A stretch of 17,819 nucleotides of DNA from an uncultured Coriobacteriaceae bacterium (GTDB lineage: Bacteria; Actinomycetota; Coriobacteriia; Coriobacteriales; Atopobiaceae). Every line of letters starts with the position of its first letter. The first letter of the stretch is position 1. Shown piece after piece: positions 7,758 through 14,732 of the stretch. The notes under the pieces are model-generated. The model saw only the letters and a list, made by a program, of their open reading frames with translations, ran no database searches and had not been told where the DNA came from. The stretch spans positions 1-17,819 of the forward strand of contig URWR01000017.1 in the NCBI GenBank assembly GCA_900551595.1, read 5' to 3'. A program made the position numbers and the translations under genes.

Positions 7758-8060
7758 CTAGCGCTCAAGCTCTATATGCTTAATATCTTTGCGCGAATTT
7801 TCACGATACAACACGAATTTACGGCCTATAACCTGTACAAGATCAGCTCCCAGGCGCTCGGCGAGAATCTCGCCTGCTTCACGGGCAGTAAGCCCGCTTC
7901 CATCCTGCACATCGCACTTTACGAGCTCATGTGCCTCAAGGCTTTCTGCCGCCAAATGCACGGTTCCCTCTACAACGCCGTTCTTGCCGATAAGTACCGC
8001 TGGGTCAAGATGGTGTGCAAGACTCCTGAGTTGTCTAACTTGTTTACCTGTGAGCGCCAT
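7758..8060 (-). CDS. yhbY: YhbY-type CRM-domain RNA-binding protein
   Basis: A 100-residue protein, the same size as the stand-alone CRM-domain YhbY proteins (about 97) that associate with pre-50S ribosomal subunits. The family pattern is clear: LTGKQVRQLRSLAHHLDPAVLIGKNGV (with the GKNG RNA-binding loop at about 25-28), LEAHELVKCDVQ, and the C-terminal VQVIGRKFVLYREN. ATG 8060 fits the family length; the frame is open to 8138, but that extension is not family-like. The ribosome site is weak (AGAAG before the ATG). A TATAAT in the gap upstream suggests its own promoter. In many Actinobacteria and Firmicutes yhbY sits near obg or nadD, which are not in this window. Confidence 0.92.
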   Translation of the reverse strand: MALTGKQVRQLRSLAHHLDPAVLIGKNGVVEGTVHLAAESLEAHELVKCDVQDGSGLTAREAGEILAERLGADLVQVIGRKFVLYRENSRKDIKHIELER

Positions 8061-8161
8061 AACTTCTCGCTTTCTTATTTCAGAGCTGAAAAAACGTTTC
8101 TCAAATGAACCTCTGGGTTGCAGAGTACACTTCGTCAACTATCGTCTGCATTCGAGCTGGC

Positions 8162-8167
8162 ATTATA
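8162..8167 (-). promoter_or_regulatory. Candidate -10 box for yhbY
   Basis: On the minus strand a consensus TATAAT occurs about 100 bases upstream of the yhbY start, in the 120-base gap between the thioesterase stop and yhbY. No good -35 box is visible at 16-18 bases, so the call rests on the -10 alone. Confidence 0.4.
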
Positions 8168-8180
8168 CAATGTTGCTTTT

Positions 8181-8606
8181 CTACTCTGCCCTGCGAAAAC
8201 ACGTTGCTGTCATACGAGCAACAGGGGTACCCAACTCATCAGTTATATCCACGGTATAAAAACCGAGCGATCGGCCCGATTTGTCTACATCAGCGCGAGC
8301 AATAAGTTGCGTGCCTCGGCAACCAGACATAAATTCAATGGAGTTACTCACCGAAACTGTGGGCGTCTCCCCCATATTACAGGCCACGGCCAGTGCAAAA
8401 TCCGCCAACGTAAAAATAGCTCCGCCCATAACACCTCCTGAGGCATTTTTATGAACGGGCGCTACCTCAAACGAACAAACAGCATGACCATATGATGCCT
8501 CTTCAATCTGACAGCCACATGCCTGCGTTGCAAAGAGGTCGTGCGCAAAGGTCTCTCGAACTTCATCCAATGAAGCATCTGCCGCAACAAGCCCTTTCTT
8601 TGTCAT
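8181..8606 (-). CDS. PaaI-type hotdog thioesterase
   Basis: A 141-residue single hotdog-fold protein that probably hydrolyses an acyl-CoA. The central helix region reads HKNASGGVMGGAIFTLADFALAVACN, matching the PaaI/4HBT pattern N-x-x-G-x-(H/M)-G-G-x-I-F-T-L-A-D, with N54 and the catalytic-type D69; the usual His before GG is Met here, a substitution also compatible with the family. The C-terminal strands (IEFMSGCRGTQLIARADVDKSGRSLGFYTVDI) are typical. ATG 8606 has AGAGGAAT at good spacing. The frame continues upstream to 8837 through the divergent intergenic region, and that extension is rejected. The substrate cannot be predicted. Confidence 0.85.
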   Translation of the reverse strand: MTKKGLVAADASLDEVRETFAHDLFATQACGCQIEEASYGHAVCSFEVAPVHKNASGGVMGGAIFTLADFALAVACNMGETPTVSVSNSIEFMSGCRGTQLIARADVDKSGRSLGFYTVDITDELGTPVARMTATCFRRAE

Positions 8607-8712
8607 AACGATTCCTCTTTTCCTCAGTTCGCAACAATATCTTTCAAAGGCCAGACACAAAGCCAACACAAATTTACACCGACTATCAGGCGCTTGTCGA
8701 AATCTACCGGCT

Positions 8713-8731
8713 TTGCTCTCGACGAGAGCAT
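8713..8731. promoter_or_regulatory. 17-bp palindrome in the thioesterase/esterase divergent region
   Basis: TGCTCTCG (8714-8721) and CGAGAGCA (8723-8730) are perfect inverted arms around one A. It lies in the 187-base divergent region, about 63 bases before the esterase-like start, and its core TTGCTC-N7-GAGCA matches the larger palindrome before icd in both sequence and spacing. It is a candidate operator. A GGATAC 17 bases after TTGCTC is a possible -10 box for the plus-strand gene. Apart from this, the divergent region shows no gene. Confidence 0.5.
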
Positions 8732-8793
8732 CAGAGGATACCAAGATACGATAAAGTAAAACGAATAGCGCAGGGCATTTGGAAGGGAGCACA

Positions 8794-9693
8794 ATGGTCG
8801 TCACACGAGACGAACGCTTCTGGCCACCAAATGACACATGTCAGATCCAGGTGTACTTGCCAAATGACTACTGGGATTCAAACGAGCGCTATCCGGTAAC
8901 CTATGTGCTTGATGGCACAAATCTCTTTTCACCGGTACAAGAAGCATCTCTTCCTCAGACAGAAGGTGCGAACGAATCCGAAGAAGCTTTGCCTGCAAAT
9001 AACGCACCTGTAGACGAAGAGAAATCAAAAAAGCGCGCTGGTACCAAACCTGCAAAAGCTCAGCAAAGTACCAAAGAACCCGAAAGCAAAACAAAGGTTC
9101 AACCGTTTAAAACACTTCCCAACTGGCGCCTTGAGCAGTTTTTGGATAACTGGAGCAAGCGCATGATTGTCGTTGCTCTTGAACGTCAGACAGGTACTCC
9201 TGCAACAACCGTCGACAATTCAGACCCGGTTGACCTCATCGAAAAAAGGATCAAGCCACATATCGACGCAAAACTGCGCACGTGGTCTCACCGTGAAGCT
9301 ACGGCTATTGTGGGAGCGGGCAGCACAGGCATTCTTGCCCTCCATGCCGTTTTTGGCCATAACGAAGTCTTTTCAAAGGCAGGTTGTCTTTCTTGCGACC
9401 TGCGCGATAGCAACCACCTGCTAACCAAAGAGCTTTTGTCTCAAGAAATTAGCCCCGATACCCGCGTTTTTCTCTCTTGGGGCGAGCGTGATCTTGCTGC
9501 AACTGCCACAAGTTCTCACATTGTGCGCGATAGCCCCGAAACACGCGCTGCTACTAAAATCGCTCAGCTACTTTCTGCGCGAAATGCCAGCATCTATGTA
9601 ACCATTCAAAAAAATGGTGGATCAGATGAAGAGAGCTGGGGCGCTCTTGCTCCAAGCCTTATGAATTTTCTCTGGCTCGATCAGCGTATGTAA
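8794..9693 (+). CDS. Alpha/beta-hydrolase (esterase D-like) protein, probably catalytically degenerate
   Basis: A 299-residue protein resembling the PF00756 esterase family: CQIQVYLPNDYWDSNERYPVTYVLDG at the N-terminus, WRLEQFLDNWSKRMIVVALE, then AIVGAGSTGILALHAVFGHNEVF where family members have VGSSxGGL at the nucleophile elbow, LSWGERD, and a C-terminal GGSDEESW where active esterases have GGHxxxxW. So the expected His is Ser277, and the elbow reads G-A-G-S-T-G, with Ser177 displaced by one position or usable only as A-G-S-T-G. A charged, disordered insert (about 47-104) separates the first strands from the rest. ATG 8794 has AAGGGAG upstream. The acetyltransferase gene starts nine bases after the stop, so the two form an operon. 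The fold assignment is fair, enzymatic activity doubtful. Confidence 0.7.
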   Translation: MVVTRDERFWPPNDTCQIQVYLPNDYWDSNERYPVTYVLDGTNLFSPVQEASLPQTEGANESEEALPANNAPVDEEKSKKRAGTKPAKAQQSTKEPESKTKVQPFKTLPNWRLEQFLDNWSKRMIVVALERQTGTPATTVDNSDPVDLIEKRIKPHIDAKLRTWSHREATAIVGAGSTGILALHAVFGHNEVFSKAGCLSCDLRDSNHLLTKELLSQEISPDTRVFLSWGERDLAATATSSHIVRDSPETRAATKIAQLLSARNASIYVTIQKNGGSDEESWGALAPSLMNFLWLDQRM

Positions 9694-9702
9694 GGAACAG
9701 CT

Positions 9703-10311
9703 ATGTTGAGTTCCTCCGATTCTCAAGAGTTATATGCCGCTCTCACCTCAGAAGAAGGCTGGATAGGCACAGTCAGTTCCGAGTCGATTGCCTTGCAAAC
9801 GCGCGCACGCCGTCTTTGTCAGCGTTACGATTCCACCGATTGCGCTGATATGGAGGGGCGCACAGCCATTCTTCAGGAGCTCTTTGCCCCAGGAGGTAAA
9901 CCCATTATCCAGCCGCCTTTTCGCTGCGACTACGGCTTTAATATTCATTTCGAAGGGTTTGCCTTTCTCAATTATGGCGTCACCATTCTTGATTCATCCC
10001 CTGTAACCATTGGAGATCGCGTCATGATTGCGCCGGGCGTCGTTATTGCATCCGTATCCCATGCGCTCGACCCTGCTCAGAGAGAAGCAGGTGTTTCATG
10101 CGCCGCTCCCATTCACATAGGGCGCAATGTGTGGATTGGTGCAAATGCCACCATCTGCAAAGGTGTGAGCATTGGCGAGAACAGCGTCATTGGAGCAGGC
10201 AGCGTTGTCACTCATGACATACCAGCTAATGTAGTTGCTTTTGGAGCACCTTGTCGTGTTCATCGCTCAATTGATGAGAAGGACCGCGAAGAGCTTAATC
10301 TCTTTGTTTAA
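9703..10311 (+). CDS. Maltose/galactoside O-acetyltransferase-like hexapeptide-repeat enzyme
   Basis: A 202-residue left-handed beta-helix acetyltransferase of the Maa/LacA/NodL group, transferring acetyl from acetyl-CoA to a sugar hydroxyl. The N-terminal part has the Maa-like helical cap, followed by PPFRCDYGFNIHFEGFAFLNYG and DSSPVTIGDRVMIAPGVVIASVSH; H120 in SVSHALDPAQR occupies the catalytic His position. Hexapeptide repeats follow (IHIGRNVWIGANATICKGVSIGENSVIGAGSVV), and GAPCRVHR is the typical coenzyme A-site ending. The ATG has AAGGAA seven to eight bases upstream. It is cotranscribed with the esterase-like gene; sugar specificity is unknown. Its stop overlaps the stop of the convergent phosphatase gene. 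Confidence 0.9.
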   Translation: MLSSSDSQELYAALTSEEGWIGTVSSESIALQTRARRLCQRYDSTDCADMEGRTAILQELFAPGGKPIIQPPFRCDYGFNIHFEGFAFLNYGVTILDSSPVTIGDRVMIAPGVVIASVSHALDPAQREAGVSCAAPIHIGRNVWIGANATICKGVSIGENSVIGAGSVVTHDIPANVVAFGAPCRVHRSIDEKDREELNLFV

Positions 10312-11186
10312 TCCTCTAAATAGCGATCGCGCAGCGCCGATAACCGCTCTGCCGTAAGGCCATACTCCGATTCAAAGAAGCGTTCGAGCGTTCCATATGC
10401 GTGTACGATTTCGCGAATCATGCGATGGCCGCATTCTTCTATCACACCCTCATTAGCACACAGAATAAAGTTGCCAAGCGGCAGACGTGCAAGAAGCGGG
10501 TGCGATTGAAGTGCCCCCATAATATTTGAAGCTCGGTAAGCATTTGACAGTGCAAAATCGGATACAACATCTTTTGGCGATACACCAAGGGCAAGCAGGA
10601 TAAGCATTGCTGCTACGCCAGACCGGTCTTTACCTGCCGAACAGTGAAAAAGAAGCGGCACGTCGTCATCTTCAAGCAGCGTAAACAGCTCACGGAAGGC
10701 AACATTATCGAAGGCAAGCGATGCGTACACGCCTGCCACCATCGACGCTTCCCAACTTGCCTCAGGATTGCGCGTTGTTGATGAGCATCGATGTCGCGGC
10801 TTCAGAATAAGACGCCACGCACGACCAGGAGAAAGATCGACTTCCTTACCATTGCGATCTAAATAGCCACTAATACGAACCGAAGTAACGCCGGGCAATC
10901 GGGGGTCGGGAGCTGCGGCGGCCTCCGCCTTGGTGCGCAGATCAACCACGTATTTCAAGCCTATACAGCTTATTACCAGCATTTCGTTGTGATCGGCACG
11001 AGCAAGCTCACCAGAGCGAAAAAGCAGCCCATGTTTTACACGCCGGCCATCAACCGTTGCATGGCCACCCAAATCGCGCATATTAAAGGAAACATCGAAT
11101 CCGGAAACCCGGCCAGGGTCAGCTTCAACAAGTTCGCGGGCTCTTTGCAAAAAGACTTCTGGGGCTGTCTGGGCGCTCGCAGGCAT
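10308..11186 (-). CDS. Tyrosine phosphatase-type protein (Y_phosphatase3 family)
   Basis: A 292-residue cytoplasmic protein of the bacterial tyrosine/dual-specificity phosphatase family PF13350. Family marks are FNMRDLGG (about 34-41), GLLFRSGELARA, YVVDLRT and the P-loop HCSAGKDRSG (181-190) with nucleophile Cys182 and phosphate-binding Arg188, so the active site is intact. Substrates in this family include phosphotyrosine proteins and phosphoinositides; none can be assigned here. The start ATG 11186 has AAGG seven bases upstream and lies nine bases after the deaminase stop, so the two genes form an operon. The stop codon shares bases with the stop of the convergent acetyltransferase gene (10308-10311), leaving no room for a separate terminator. 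Confidence 0.9.
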   Translation of the reverse strand: MPASAQTAPEVFLQRARELVEADPGRVSGFDVSFNMRDLGGHATVDGRRVKHGLLFRSGELARADHNEMLVISCIGLKYVVDLRTKAEAAAAPDPRLPGVTSVRISGYLDRNGKEVDLSPGRAWRLILKPRHRCSSTTRNPEASWEASMVAGVYASLAFDNVAFRELFTLLEDDDVPLLFHCSAGKDRSGVAAMLILLALGVSPKDVVSDFALSNAYRASNIMGALQSHPLLARLPLGNFILCANEGVIEECGHRMIREIVHAYGTLERFFESEYGLTAERLSALRDRYLED

Positions 11187-11195
11187 GCACTCGCC

Positions 11196-11666
11196 TTACC
11201 CCTCAACCGTCATACTACGAAACGCTATGCCACAAGACTCAAAAATCCTTTTTGAGATTCGATTGTCATCGGTTCCTTCGTACTTATCATCCAGATAAAC
11301 CACTTCGCCAATACCTGCCTGAGCAAGGATCTTGGCACACTCATGACAAGGGAACAGCGTAACGTACACCGTGGCCCCGCTTAAATCTTTGAGAGAACCA
11401 CGGTAGTTGAGCACGGCATTTGCTTCTGCATGCACCACATAGCTGTGCTTATCATTAAGCGGATCATCCGAGACGCCCCAGGGGAAATCGTCGTCATTCA
11501 AAGCGGATGGCGTGCCGTTGTAGCCCACCGATAAAATACGATGATTTGTGTCTGCTATACAGGCGCCCACCTGCGTATTTGGATCTTTGCTCCGAAGCTG
11601 TGCTGCAATTGCAACACGCATAAAGAACTCATCCCAGGTGATTACATTTGTACGCTTATCGGGCAT
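11196..11666 (-). CDS. Deoxycytidylate deaminase (ComEB-like)
   Basis: A 156-residue zinc-dependent cytidine/deoxycytidylate deaminase family enzyme, converting dCMP to dUMP for thymidylate synthesis. Visible motifs are VGACIADTNHRILSVGYNGTPS, the zinc and proton-shuttle motif HAEANAVL (H79, E81) and PCHECAK (C107, C110), in the order and length usual for ComE operon protein 2/dCMP deaminases. ATG 11666 with GGAG five bases upstream is preferred over the open frame up to 11714, because TWDEFFMRVA follows at the usual distance. A good promoter lies just upstream. The phosphatase gene follows after nine bases. Confidence 0.92.
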   Translation of the reverse strand: MPDKRTNVITWDEFFMRVAIAAQLRSKDPNTQVGACIADTNHRILSVGYNGTPSALNDDDFPWGVSDDPLNDKHSYVVHAEANAVLNYRGSLKDLSGATVYVTLFPCHECAKILAQAGIGEVVYLDDKYEGTDDNRISKRIFESCGIAFRSMTVEG

Positions 11667-11722
11667 AGTTACTCCAGTCAGGCTCGGTATGCGCCTTTTT
11701 GGCGCTGGGAGCACAACGACCT

Positions 11723-11752
11723 ATTATCCAACAATGGCGCAACCAGCAGCAA
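11723..11752 (-). promoter_or_regulatory. Candidate promoter of the deaminase-phosphatase operon
   Basis: On the minus strand TTGCTG (11752-11747) and GATAAT (11728-11723) are separated by 18 bases, about 57 bases upstream of the deaminase ATG. The untranslated leader contains a small GCGCC-AAAAA-GGCGC hairpin (about 11691-11705) without a following T-run. Confidence 0.5.
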
Positions 11753-11831
11753 CTCGCAAGCAAGGACTCCGAAAAGCTCGCGTAAGCAGTTTGTTATGAG
11801 CGCAATGACGCATACCCTGCACAAAGCTTAA

Positions 11832-13370
11832 TTATTCCTGACGATAGTATGCAAAGAAATCGGCCAGATCATCCATTGCTTCATGCAAAACTTCCATACG
11901 CGGAAGATACACGATACGAAAATGATCAGGTGCACCCCAGTTAAATCCGCCACCACGAGTAATAAGAATGCGCTTGTCGTGGAGCAAATCGAGTGCAAAC
12001 TGTTCGTCATCAGTAATGTTAAAGCGCTTAACATCCATCTTGGGGAAGATGTAAAACGCCGCCTTGGGCTTCACCGCACTAATGCCCGGAATGCTATTCA
12101 GCGCCTCGTACACATAGTTGCGCTGCTCATAAATCCTGCCATGAGGCTTTACATAGCGCTCTACGCTCTGATAGCCCCACAGGGCTGTTTGCACAATGGA
12201 CTGTGCGGGAACATTCGAGCAAAGACGCATGTTAGAGAGCATGGTCACGCCATATTCAAAATCGCGCATGCTGCGCCTATTGCCCGAAAGCACCATCCAA
12301 CCAATACGATAGCCAGCAATCATATGGCTCTTTGACAGGCCGGAGAATGTGACGCAAGGCAGGTCTGGTGCAAGCGACGCAATTGAGATGTGTTCTGCCT
12401 CATCCATACACAGACGATCGTAAATCTCGTCTGAGAAAATCATAAGCTGATGACGGCGAGCAAGCTCGACGATTTCCTCAAGAAGCTCGCGTGGATAGAC
12501 CGCGCCCGTTGGATTGTTGGGATTAATGATGACAAGAGCCTTGGTACGCGGGGTAATTTTGGACTCCATGTCTGCAATATCCGGGTTCCACTCAGCCTCT
12601 TCATCACAGACATAATGAACTGGCGTACCACCTGCAAGGGTAGTGCATGCGGTCCAAAGCGGATAGTCAGGGCTAGGAATGAGCACTTCATCGCCTGTAT
12701 CCAACAGGGCGTTCATGCAGAGCTGAATGAGTTCGGAAACGCCATTGCCGGTATAGATACCATCCATCGTCACATTGGGCAAATTCTTAATCTGCGCATA
12801 CTGCATTATTGCTTTGCGCGCAGAAAAAAGACCTCGAGAGTCGGAGTAGCCCTCGCAGTCGGGCAACTGTTGGCGCATATCGGTAATAACCTCATCTGGT
12901 GTTCTAAAACCAAATGGCGCAGGATTGCCAATATTGAGTTTGAGAATACGCAGGCCTTCGCTCTCCATGCGAGCCGCCTCATCGGCCACAGGTCCACGAA
13001 CGTCATAGAGCACATTGTCGAGCTTGGAAGACTTCTTAAAGGTACGCATAGCTGGCTTACTTTCTCTTGGGGTAGGAGTAGAAGGAATTGTTTGTGCGGT
13101 CTCAAGCCGCTCGTGTGCTCGTTCATCTTTAGCAGCGGTTTTCTCTCCGTTGAGAAGCCATTCTGGGCTTACCTCTAAAAGGCTTGCAAGCAACTTGAGT
13201 GAGTCTGGACGCGGCAGCACCTTTCCACTGAGATATTGACTCACCTGGCTTTTTCCCAGATGAGCATTTCGTTGTGATGCAATCCGAATGAGATCAGACT
13301 GTTTCAAATCTCGTTTGGTCATAGCCTGGCGCATGCGGTCAGCAAATGTCTTGTGCTTCTCTTGCTCCAT
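11832..13370 (-). CDS. XRE-family HTH domain fused to AlaA-type aminotransferase
   Basis: A 512-residue two-domain protein. Residues from about 8 to 74 are a Cro/C1-type helix-turn-helix (MTKRDLKQSDLIRIASQR, then KSQVSQYLSGKVLPRPDSLKLLASLLEVSPEWLL). A polar linker (about 76-108) joins it to a full class I PLP aminotransferase (about 110-512) closest to alanine transaminase AlaA. Active-site residues are present: Y236, N286 in NPNNPTG, D314 and Y317 in SDEIYD, PLP Lys347 in SGLSKSHMIAGYRIGW, and the substrate-carboxylate Arg in HFRIVYLP. AlaA-like stretches MLSNMRLCSNVPAQ and KRFNITDD follow. Enzymes of this group interconvert pyruvate and alanine. The fusion suggests a transcription regulator that senses PLP chemistry or an enzyme that controls its own gene. 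The ATG at 13370 follows repeated TTCAAATTGAA palindromes. No terminator is evident after the stop. Confidence 0.92.
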   Translation of the reverse strand: MEQEKHKTFADRMRQAMTKRDLKQSDLIRIASQRNAHLGKSQVSQYLSGKVLPRPDSLKLLASLLEVSPEWLLNGEKTAAKDERAHERLETAQTIPSTPTPRESKPAMRTFKKSSKLDNVLYDVRGPVADEAARMESEGLRILKLNIGNPAPFGFRTPDEVITDMRQQLPDCEGYSDSRGLFSARKAIMQYAQIKNLPNVTMDGIYTGNGVSELIQLCMNALLDTGDEVLIPSPDYPLWTACTTLAGGTPVHYVCDEEAEWNPDIADMESKITPRTKALVIINPNNPTGAVYPRELLEEIVELARRHQLMIFSDEIYDRLCMDEAEHISIASLAPDLPCVTFSGLSKSHMIAGYRIGWMVLSGNRRSMRDFEYGVTMLSNMRLCSNVPAQSIVQTALWGYQSVERYVKPHGRIYEQRNYVYEALNSIPGISAVKPKAAFYIFPKMDVKRFNITDDEQFALDLLHDKRILITRGGGFNWGAPDHFRIVYLPRMEVLHEAMDDLADFFAYYRQE

Positions 13371-13381
13371 AGACGCCTCAG

Positions 13382-13504
13382 TTCAAATTGAATTCTTCGT
13401 ACCAAAGAGCCGGTTCAAATTGAACTTATCTCTATCAGTTCAATTTCTGGAAACTCTAGCACAGTTTTCTCATGATTTATTTTGAACTTCTGAACAAATT
13501 GAAC
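13382..13504. promoter_or_regulatory. Cluster of TTCAAATTGAA palindromes upstream of the HTH-aminotransferase gene
   Basis: Two perfect 11-bp palindromes TTCAAATTGAA lie at 13382-13392 and 13414-13424 (centres 32 bp apart; the second extends to GTTCAAATTGAAC). Degenerate copies lie at 13438-13449 (left half GTTCAA intact), 13482-13487 (TTGAAC half-site) and 13493-13504 (AACAAATTGAAC, 9 of 11 matches in the core). A possible extended -10, TGCTAGAGT on the minus strand near 13452, lies among them. The array occupies the promoter region of a gene encoding an XRE DNA-binding domain, so it is a strong candidate for its autoregulatory operator. Confidence 0.75.
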
Positions 13505-13549
13505 TCTTCTGGTGAGCGGTCTTCTTGCGCTGACGTACATCCCTAGCTC

Positions 13550-13577
13550 AAAAAAAGAGGGAGCCAGAAGCCCCCTC
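13550..13577 (-). terminator. Rho-independent terminator after the zinc-ribbon gene
   Basis: On the minus strand GAGGGGGC (13577-13570) and GCTCCCTC (13564-13557) form an 8-bp stem with one G-U pair and a five-base loop, followed by seven T residues (13556-13550). It ends the deformylase-like/zinc-ribbon transcription unit. Confidence 0.9.
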
Positions 13578-13605
13578 CTCTCAGAAAAGCATTTCTAACG
13601 CGAGG

Positions 13606-14700
13606 TTACATATAAAGATCGAAGTCGACGAAGGTACCTCCAAGCTCATCTCCGCCCATAATGCTTATTGACCAGTCAGAGCCGGAGAGATAGAGCACAT
13701 CTCCGACATAACTGCTTTCTATGTGGGCGTTTTCGGAGCTCAGCTTAAACTCATCTACCGCTTCATCAAGCAACTCATCATCACTTGCAGAAGCATACGA
13801 GGGCTTATCAAACGAGCATGTATCAATAATATCGCTCATGATAGAAACAAACTCATCTTTCGATACATCTGACTCATAGGCAAAAACCACGTTGCTTACC
13901 GTACATTTGTCAGAAAGCTCATCAAGTGAATCAACCGGATTGTCTGCAAGTCCATAGGAATCGTATGAAAACTGTTCGTCGTCAGTCAGATTTATTCCAA
14001 CGGTAATTTCAATTTCATCGCCCTTAAGGCCTGGTAAATCCTCAGATGCTTCCCCTGTAAAGGTTGCAAAGAGTGTTCCAGGATTATCGTTACTACCATC
14101 AGAAGGTCCAACAGCAGAAACGTCGCTTAATTCGAAACCAAGGTCCTCAAACGAGCTCTGAAGTTCTTCGGGGTCACAATCATAAAAATCTGCCTCGAGG
14201 TAGGAGTCGGAAGAAGAACGCTTCTTGCTTGACTCCTTTTCTTCATCCTTCGACTTCTCGGATGCATCGTCAGATGTAGCCGACTCTTCTACGGCAGCCT
14301 CTTCTGTTGTGTTGTCACCAAAAGAAATAATGCCGGCCATAGTAAGGCCAACCACCGTAGCGATAAGCACGAGAACAACTATCACAATCGCTACGATAAT
14401 CGCAGTCTTTTTTGATTTCTTTCCGTTTGAGTTTTGATGAGAATCGCCCTTGTCCGGCCACGACTGAGGTGGCTCTTGAGAACCAGAGGTTTGTGACGAA
14501 CTAGCGGCGGCATTCGATGGCGAAGAGACATCATAGGAGATGGTTTGAACAGATGTCTTATCGCCCTCAATAGGAGGCTGCGATGCTTCAGTGCTAGGCT
14601 GAGGCGTTGCAGCAGTTTCAGAATTTCCAAGCGGTGCACCGCACGTTGTACAGAACTTTGCACCATCCGCATTTTGGGCGCCACATTTTGTACAGAACAT
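13606..14700 (-). CDS. Zinc-ribbon, single-span membrane protein of unknown function
   Basis: A 364-residue protein with four visible parts. These are an N-terminal zinc ribbon with two CxxC pairs (C3, C6, C17, C20); a Ser/Pro/Gln-rich disordered linker (about 25-98); one strongly hydrophobic helix (about 99-127) preceded by KKSKK, predicting cytoplasmic ribbon and external C-terminus; and an acidic extracytoplasmic part. The last opens with a Glu/Lys/Ser-rich stalk and continues with a probable globular domain (about 175-364) of aromatic and acidic composition. The architecture is common among uncharacterised Gram-positive proteins; I do not recognise the C-terminal domain. ATG 14700 with AAGGAGG four bases upstream is preferred over an earlier GTG at 14718. 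The gene lies 32 bases after the deformylase-like gene and ends in a strong terminator. Confidence 0.8.
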   Translation of the reverse strand: MFCTKCGAQNADGAKFCTTCGAPLGNSETAATPQPSTEASQPPIEGDKTSVQTISYDVSSPSNAAASSSQTSGSQEPPQSWPDKGDSHQNSNGKKSKKTAIIVAIVIVVLVLIATVVGLTMAGIISFGDNTTEEAAVEESATSDDASEKSKDEEKESSKKRSSSDSYLEADFYDCDPEELQSSFEDLGFELSDVSAVGPSDGSNDNPGTLFATFTGEASEDLPGLKGDEIEITVGINLTDDEQFSYDSYGLADNPVDSLDELSDKCTVSNVVFAYESDVSKDEFVSIMSDIIDTCSFDKPSYASASDDELLDEAVDEFKLSSENAHIESSYVGDVLYLSGSDWSISIMGGDELGGTFVDFDLYM

Positions 14701-14732
14701 CCAGCCTCCTTTATTCACTTAGTAAAAAATAC

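Noticed and set aside
10989..11255. Plus-strand ORF crossing the phosphatase start and deaminase end
   Set aside because: It overlaps two confidently assigned minus-strand genes and has no domain similarity that I recognise.
11691..11705. Terminator hairpin GCGCC-AAAAA-GGCGC
   Set aside because: It is only 5 bp, has no T-run, and lies inside the leader of the deaminase gene.
13413..13425. LexA/SOS box
   Set aside because: GTTCAAATTGAAC has the half-sites in the opposite orientation to the Gram-positive GAACnnnnGTTC box, and the downstream gene is not an SOS gene.
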